Source of the DNA: an uncultured Aquimonas sp.
GTDB taxonomy: Bacteria > Pseudomonadota > Gammaproteobacteria > Xanthomonadales > Xanthomonadaceae
Direction: 5' to 3'
DNA: 11,567 bases
Assembly (NCBI GenBank): GCA_946481615.1
Contig: CAMLOR010000088.1
Location: 1-11,567 of the forward strand
Below the pieces are notes generated by a model that did not search any database, had not been told where the DNA came from, and saw only the letters and a list, made by a program, of their open reading frames with translations. The translations under genes and the position numbers were made by a program. Below, one piece after another: positions 8,068 through 11,567 of the stretch (positions are counted from its first letter, which is position 1; every line of letters starts with the position of its first letter).

Positions 8068-9357
8068 ATGTCCGTGCCCGAACCGCTCGCCGCCGCACTG
8101 CAGGATGCCCCGCCCGGCGCGCTGTGCGTGGGCTACAGCGGCGGCGTCGATTCCACCGTCTTGCTGCACGCGCTGGCCTCCACCGGACGTGAAGTGCGTG
8201 CGCTGCACATCGACCACGGATTGCAGGCAGCATCTTCCGACTGGGCCGAACATTGCCGCGCGTTCTGCGGCGCGCTCGGCGTCGGCATCACCGTGCTGCG
8301 CGTGCATGTCGACCGGATCGCCGCGCTGGGCTTGGAAGGCGCCGCGCGCGCCGCACGCCACGCCGCCTTCGCCGCGGAACTGGGCGAGGACGAGACCCTG
8401 GCGCTCGCCCACCATCGCGACGACCAGGCCGAAACGGTGCTGTTGCGCCTGCTGCACGGTGCCGGCATCGAAGGCCTCGCCGGCATGCGGCGGCTGCGCC
8501 CGTTCGCACGCGGGCGGCTGTGGCGGCCCTGGCTGGGCGTGGCGCGCGAGGAACTGGTGTCCTACGCGCGCCGGCACGGCCTGGCCTGGGTCGAAGATCC
8601 GAGCAATGCCTCGGCCGCACATGCGGCACGCAATCACCTTCGCCACAACGTGATGCCGGCGCTGCAGGCGCGCTGGCCCGACGCCGCGCGCCGCATCGCG
8701 GCGGCGGCCGCGCGCGTGGCAGAGGAAGCCGACCTGCTCGACGCACTGGCGCGCAGCACGCTCGATACGCTGCACGATGCGCAGGCCGGCACGTTGGAGC
8801 TCGCCGGCACGCGTGCTCTGCCGACGGCCCTGCGCCGCGCCGTGCTCGGCCGCTGGCTCGACGCGCACGGCCTGCCGCGCCCGCCGCCGGGCGCATGGAA
8901 CGAGCTGAACGATCTGCTCGAAGCCCGCGAAGACGCCGCGCCGCTGTGGCGCTGGAACGGCGCCGAGGTGCGCCGCTACCGCGACGCGCTGTACGCGATG
9001 CGTCCGCTGCGCGAAGCGTCCACGTCCTGGTCGATGGAATGGACGGGCAGCGCAGCGCTCGAACTGCCTGAAGGCTTCGGCCGCCTCGAACTCGATCCGC
9101 CCGCCGTGCTCGTCCCGCCGCTGCGCGTGCAGCCCCGCCGCGGCGGCGAACGTCTGGCCCAGCCCGGCGTGCGGCGCGAACTGCGCACGCTGCTGCAGGA
9201 TCTCGGCCTGCCGCCCTGGCAACGCGAACGCCTGCCGCTGCTGCTCGACGCCGACGGCACCGTCGTGGCCGCCGGCGACCTCGCGCTGGCGCCCGCCTTC
9301 GCAGCACGCCTGGCCGCGCACGGCACGCGACTGCGCTGGCACCGCGACGGCGATTGA
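8068..9357 (+). CDS. tilS: tRNA(Ile)-lysidine synthetase
   Basis: Joins lysine to cytidine 34 of the CAU-anticodon tRNA-Ile using ATP, making lysidine so that the tRNA reads AUA as isoleucine; essential in most bacteria. The 429-residue product is close to the E. coli length. The N-terminal PP-loop SGGVDST is at residues 24-30, IDHGLQ at 48-53, HHRDDQAET at 115-123, GAGIEGLAGM at 131-140, EDPSN at 176-180 and RNHLRHNVMP at 188-197, all typical of TilS. The C-terminal region with RRGGERL and the arginine-rich, PPWQRERLPLL segment matches the TilS substrate-binding domain. The ATG at 8068 has GGAG eight bases upstream. It lies 19 bases after accA and 33 before xseB, so co-transcription with both is likely. 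Confidence 0.96.
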   Translation: MSVPEPLAAALQDAPPGALCVGYSGGVDSTVLLHALASTGREVRALHIDHGLQAASSDWAEHCRAFCGALGVGITVLRVHVDRIAALGLEGAARAARHAAFAAELGEDETLALAHHRDDQAETVLLRLLHGAGIEGLAGMRRLRPFARGRLWRPWLGVAREELVSYARRHGLAWVEDPSNASAAHAARNHLRHNVMPALQARWPDAARRIAAAAARVAEEADLLDALARSTLDTLHDAQAGTLELAGTRALPTALRRAVLGRWLDAHGLPRPPPGAWNELNDLLEAREDAAPLWRWNGAEVRRYRDALYAMRPLREASTSWSMEWTGSAALELPEGFGRLELDPPAVLVPPLRVQPRRGGERLAQPGVRRELRTLLQDLGLPPWQRERLPLLLDADGTVVAAGDLALAPAFAARLAAHGTRLRWHRDGD

Positions 9358-9390
9358 CCCTCGCGGCGGCGAGCGGCAAACTGCCGGCTC

Positions 9391-9639
9391 ATGCAGCCCC
9401 CCGAGTCGAATCCCTCCGCCGTCGCCGAGTTCGAACGCTCGCTCGACGAACTCGAGCAGCTCGTGCAGCGCATGGAAAAAGGCGATCTCTCGCTCGACGA
9501 CTCCCTGCAAGCCTACGAGCGCGGCATCGCGCTCTACCGCAACTGCCAGACCGCGCTCGAACAGGCCGAACTGCGCGTACGCCTGCTGAGCGACCCGCTC
9601 GAGCCGGAAAAATCCGAACCCTTCGATGACGTCCCCTGA
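9391..9639 (+). CDS. xseB: Exodeoxyribonuclease VII small subunit
   Basis: Small subunit of exonuclease VII, which with the XseA catalytic subunit degrades single-stranded DNA to oligonucleotides in repair and recombination. The product is 82 residues, the usual size. The family signature is visible: [20 protein letters not shown] (14-33), [13 protein letters not shown] (33-45) and [17 protein letters not shown] (47-63), two helices that pack as a coiled hairpin. There is no evident Shine-Dalgarno before the ATG; the upstream bases contain a small inverted repeat CGGCA-AAC-TGCCG. The last 14 bases overlap the start of ispA, suggesting translational coupling. xseA is not in the window. Confidence 0.95.
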   Translation: MQPPESNPSAVAEFERSLDELEQLVQRMEKGDLSLDDSLQAYERGIALYRNCQTALEQAELRVRLLSDPLEPEKSEPFDDVP

Positions 9640-10516
9640 GCCCGGCGCGCGCTGGCGCGCCTGGGCCGACCGCGTCGAACGCACCCTCGACGCCGCCCTT
9701 CCCCGCGAAGACGAAGCCCCGCAGCGCCTGCATGCCGCGATGCGCTACGCCGTGCTCGGCGGCGGCAAACGCATGCGCCCGCTGCTGGTGTACGCGACCG
9801 GCACCGCGCTGGGCGCAAGCGAAGAATCCCTCGACGAGGCCGCCGCCGCCGTCGAACTGATCCACGCCTACTCGCTGGTCCACGACGACCTGCCCGCGAT
9901 GGACGACGACACCCTGCGCCGCGGCAAACCGACGGTGCACATCGCCTACGACGAAGCCACCGCGATCCTCGCGGGCGACGCCTTGCAGGCCCTCGCTTTC
10001 GAACGCCTGGCGCAGGCGCCCTGCAATGCCGAAGCGCGCGTCGCAATGCTGCACGAACTCGCCGTCGCGAGCGGCGCCCGCGGCGGCATGGCCGGCGGAC
10101 AAGCCCTCGACCTCGCCGCCGTCGGCACCACGATGCACGCGCAGGAACTGCGCGCGATGCACGCGGCGAAGACCGGTGCACTGATCCGGGCCTCGGTGCG
10201 CCTCGGCGCGATTGCCGCGGGCGCGGATGCCGCAACACGCGAAGCGCTCGACGACTACGCCGACGCGCTCGGCCTGGCCTTCCAGGTGCGTGACGACATC
10301 CTCGACGTGGAAGGCGATACGGCGGTGATCGGCAAGACTGCCGGCAAGGATGCCGCGAACGACAAACCTACCTACCCTGCCATTCTCGGCATGACGGCGT
10401 CGCAAGCCTTGCTGCAGGATCTAACGAAGCGCATGCACGGCAGCGTTGCCGATCTACCCATGGCACACGACGAGCTCGAGCGGCTAGCGCAATTCGCCGC
10501 CCAACGCATGCATTGA
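9626..10516 (+). CDS. ispA: Farnesyl diphosphate synthase (short-chain polyprenyl synthase)
   Basis: Condenses isopentenyl diphosphate with dimethylallyl and geranyl diphosphate to make farnesyl diphosphate, the precursor of undecaprenyl carrier lipid, ubiquinone side chains and other isoprenoids; cytoplasmic and Mg-dependent. The product has 296 residues (E. coli IspA 299). Visible motifs: GGGKRMRP (45-52), first Asp-rich motif DDLPAMDDD (87-95), RRGKPTVH (98-105), GGQALDL (157-163) and second Asp-rich motif FQVRDDILD (219-227), followed by [16 protein letters not shown] (236-251). The start overlaps xseB by 14 bases and gives the expected N-terminus. In many Xanthomonadales I would expect dxs soon after ispA; here IS debris follows instead. 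Exact chain length is inferred from the family, with geranyl or farnesyl product both possible. Confidence 0.95.
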   Translation: MTSPEPGARWRAWADRVERTLDAALPREDEAPQRLHAAMRYAVLGGGKRMRPLLVYATGTALGASEESLDEAAAAVELIHAYSLVHDDLPAMDDDTLRRGKPTVHIAYDEATAILAGDALQALAFERLAQAPCNAEARVAMLHELAVASGARGGMAGGQALDLAAVGTTMHAQELRAMHAAKTGALIRASVRLGAIAAGADAATREALDDYADALGLAFQVRDDILDVEGDTAVIGKTAGKDAANDKPTYPAILGMTASQALLQDLTKRMHGSVADLPMAHDELERLAQFAAQRMH

Positions 10517-10659
10517 GCGGCGCTAGAATCCCGGAGGCACGGCGGGCCACCGAAAAATGTAAGTTGTCTGACCCCGATAGCCGTAGGCTGGAATTCCTTG
10601 GGGATTCCCGGAGCAGTCCAGCAACGCGTGGCCGCTGTCGGCGGCTCTGCATACGGTAG
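10517..10659. other. Intergenic stretch after ispA with possible mobile-element scars
   Basis: No gene is supported here. The segment AAAAATGTAAGTTGTCTGACCCC (10555-10577) resembles, from memory, the AT-rich then TCTGACCCC strings that flank REP-associated Y1 transposase genes, but no transposase is present. The 11-base string GAATCCCGGAG at 10526-10536 recurs exactly in the IS end at 10847-10857, and a one-mismatch copy GATTCCCGGAG lies at 10603-10613. A possible -10 box TAGAAT at 10524-10529 has no good -35. No U-tract terminator for ispA is visible. Confidence 0.4.
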
Positions 10660-10833
10660 CTACCTTGGATCGGCGGCGTCTACGCGTATCGATTTCAAGA
10701 TGGCGTTTGCTGCGGCCTTTGCGTCGGCGCGCCAATCTTCACGCACGAAACCATCGTCGTACAATCCAATCGTCAAATAGTGATGCTCATCGAGTGCAAC
10801 AGCAAATCTCGGCGGCGACTGCTCATAACGAAC
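10660..10833 (-). pseudogene. C-terminal fragment of an unknown gene, truncated at the IS end
   Basis: An open minus-strand frame of 57 codons ending in TAG (10662-10660). Its composition looks protein-like and not like a shadow: VRYEQSPPRFAVALDE, HHYLTIGLYDDGFVREDW, then an alpha-helical ADAKAAANAILKSIRV. The fragment begins exactly where the IS3-type terminal sequence begins (10834), and no start codon or ribosome binding site of its own is visible, so its 5' part seems to have been cut off by the insertion. Codon use is less GC-biased than in the housekeeping genes (AGA, TTT, GCT, GTT near its start), suggesting an accessory gene. I do not recognise the family. Confidence 0.5.
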
Positions 10834-10962
10834 TGAACCGCCCCGGGAATCCCGGAGACTCGTTGGTGTGAGTCACGCCGCCATGGCGAGCTCACGGGGT
10901 TGCTGATGGTAGTTTGCTTCCGCTTCGGCCGGTGGGATGTTCCCGATCGGCTCCAGCAGACG
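10834..10962 (-). mobile_element. Remnant of an IS3-family insertion sequence (one end only)
   Basis: The outer end begins TGAACCGCCCCGGGAATCCC at 10834, a TGA... terminal repeat of the type I associate with IS3-family elements. Inside it, on the minus strand, lies the 3' end of a transposase frame that stops about 39 bases from the tip, the usual arrangement. Similarity to the transposase ends near 10962, and no matching second end was found in the window, so most of the element is deleted. No target-site duplication can be assigned with only one end. Confidence 0.75.
10873..10962 (-). pseudogene. IS3-family transposase (OrfB), 3' end only
   Basis: Reading the minus strand from about 10962 to the TGA at 10875-10873 gives RLLEPIGNIPPAEAEANY followed by HQQPRELAMAA and stop. 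R-R-L-L-E-P-I-G-N-x-P-P-A-E is the highly characteristic C-terminus of DDE transposases of one IS3 subgroup. The usual preceding W-F-N-x-R is missing: upstream residues read RRRK without similarity. Only about 29 of roughly 280-300 residues remain, none of the catalytic DDE residues among them, so it is inactive. Confidence 0.8.
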
Positions 10963-11018
10963 CTTCCGCCTGCGAGCAGAAAAAGTACCGCAAAGGCGCT
11001 ACTGGCGGTCCACCGCAC
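10963..11018 (-). pseudogene. Possible 5' fragment of an exported protein gene (signal peptide), interrupted by the IS remnant
   Basis: From a GTG at 11018-11016 the minus strand reads MRWTASSAFAVLFLLAGG, a credible short signal peptide, and the reading then runs into the IS remnant. The C-terminal fragment at 10660-10833 lies on the same strand on the other side of the IS, so the two could be halves of one small exported protein. Against this, the GTG has no clear ribosome binding site and lies in the loop of a perfect inverted repeat, and a hydrophobic run of this length can arise by chance. Confidence is low. Confidence 0.25.
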
Positions 11019-11026
11019 GGTGGACC
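11007..11026. repeat. Perfect 8-bp inverted repeat with 4-base loop
   Basis: GGTCCACC-GCAC-GGTGGACC forms a compact hairpin on either strand or a dyad protein-binding site. No T-run follows on either strand, so it is not an intrinsic terminator. Confidence 0.6.
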
Positions 11027-11100
11027 CGCTTCGATTGTTCGCTACTCACGTTTTCCCCCGCGCCGTTGCGGCGTCGATACTTTGCTGGTGTCGAAAGGCA

Positions 11101-11131
11101 CGGCCGCGACGATTCCCCCGGGTCGCGGCCG
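11101..11131. repeat. Perfect 10-bp inverted repeat with 11-base centre
   Basis: CGGCCGCGAC and GTCGCGGCCG flank the centre GATTCCCCCGG. The length and GC content make a very stable hairpin, without a T-run on either side. It could be an operator, a REP-like intergenic palindrome or an RNA 3'-end structure. A smaller dyad CCATTC-TAC-GAATGG lies just beyond at 11136-11150. The rest of 11027-11242 is more A-rich than the genes and shows no supported gene or RNA. Confidence 0.6.
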
Positions 11132-11242
11132 GCGGCCATTCTACGAATGGAAATGGGGAAAAAGAAGCGCGATTTCCCGTTTTGGAAACGCACGCAAAAC
11201 ACCCCACATAAAGGGGTCGACGCCAGAGCTTGCCATGTGGTT

Positions 11243-11273
11243 AAAAGAGCCCGGCATCTGCCGGGCTCTTTTT
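11243..11273. terminator. Bidirectional intrinsic terminator
   Basis: AAAAGAGCCCGG and CCGGGCTCTTTT pair perfectly around CATCTG. On the plus strand the stem is followed by TTTTTATCGTTTT; on the minus strand it ends in CTCTTTT. It lies 18 bases after the stop of the minus-strand DUF4870-type gene and most likely ends that transcript. It could also end any plus-strand transcript from the IS-debris region. Confidence 0.9.
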
Positions 11274-11291
11274 ATCGTTTTCGGGTCGGTA

Positions 11292-11567
11292 TTACTTCAC
11301 CGGCCGCCACGTCCACGGATAACGGTAGTACTCGCCGTTGTTCGCACGGATCGCCGCGAGGATGGTCAACACCAGCCAGGCGATGCCGGCCACGAAGGCG
11401 GCGATGTAGAAGATGAAGCCGATCAGCACCACCAGCAGGATGGTGCCCAGCACGATCAGGCCCAGCATCACCAGCGTGAAGGTGATCTGGAAGTTGAGCG
11501 CTTCCTTGCCCTGGTCGTCGGCGAAGGCCGATTCGTTCTTCTTGATCTGCCAGAAGATCAGCGGGCC
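11292..11567 (-). CDS. DUF4870-type small membrane protein, C-terminal part (5' end beyond the window)
   Basis: Ninety-one residues are visible before the TAA at 11294-11292; the frame is open to the window edge. The first part, GPLIFWQIKKNESAFADDQG then KEALNFQITF, and the end, NNGEYYRYPWTWRPVK, are typical of DUF4870 (Tic20-like) proteins, usually about 100-140 residues. Visible residues about 26-53 and 52-73 form long hydrophobic stretches, likely two or more transmembrane helices of an inner-membrane protein. The function of the family is not established. The gene is followed by the intrinsic terminator at 11243-11273. Its N-terminal helix and start are outside the window. Confidence 0.9.
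   Translation of the reverse strand, partial: GPLIFWQIKKNESAFADDQGKEALNFQITFTLVMLGLIVLGTILLVVLIGFIFYIAAFVAGIAWLVLTILAAIRANNGEYYRYPWTWRPVK

Noticed and set aside
10598..10780. Plus-strand 60-codon frame after ispA
   Set aside because: It overlaps the better-supported minus-strand fragment, has no ribosome binding site and no recognisable features.
10999..11202. Minus-strand 67-codon frame between the IS remnant and the terminator
   Set aside because: Basic, low-complexity product spanning the large inverted repeats, no ribosome binding site and no similarity that I recognise.
11160..11242. Possible tRNA or other known structured RNA before the terminator
   Set aside because: No cloverleaf, no T-loop consensus and no CCA end could be built; only short dyads are present.

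Overview
This window looks like a chromosomal segment of a high-GC gammaproteobacterium, most likely of the order Lysobacterales (Xanthomonadales), perhaps near Rhodanobacteraceae. I infer this from the close resemblance of DnaE, AccA, TilS, XseB and IspA to gammaproteobacterial proteins, from the order dnaE, accA, tilS, xseB, ispA, and from the style of the two secreted proteins. No database search was run, so the taxonomic call is an inference.

Layout. Bases 1-1331 hold the 3' part of dnaE (+), the replicative DNA polymerase III alpha subunit. Bases 1350-6946 hold two large minus-strand genes for exported proteins, placed between dnaE and accA. The first in transcription order encodes 1003 residues: signal peptide, LamG-like domain, five tandem 122-residue choice-of-anchor-D-type repeats, a DUF11-like domain and a short C-terminal tail. 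The second encodes about 802 residues with a signal peptide and a beta-propeller-like body. Both end in nearly the same short motif (DTIFGDGFE and DTVFEGDFE), which may be a C-terminal sorting or processing tag. This is the most interesting lead in the window. A strong hairpin separates the two genes, and the second has its own strong Shine-Dalgarno and possible promoter.

Bases 7033-10516 hold a compact plus-strand housekeeping cluster behind a TATAAT promoter: accA (fatty-acid synthesis), tilS (tRNA-Ile lysidine synthase), xseB (exonuclease VII small subunit) and ispA (farnesyl diphosphate synthase). xseB and ispA overlap by 14 bases.

Bases 10517-11291 contain no intact gene. They hold debris: the 3' end of an IS3-family transposase with its terminal sequence, a minus-strand C-terminal gene fragment cut off exactly at the IS end, a possible signal-peptide start on the other side of the IS remnant, several perfect inverted repeats, and a bidirectional intrinsic terminator. 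The last 276 bases are the 3' end of a minus-strand DUF4870-type membrane protein gene.

No tRNA, rRNA, CRISPR array or recognisable defence system was seen.
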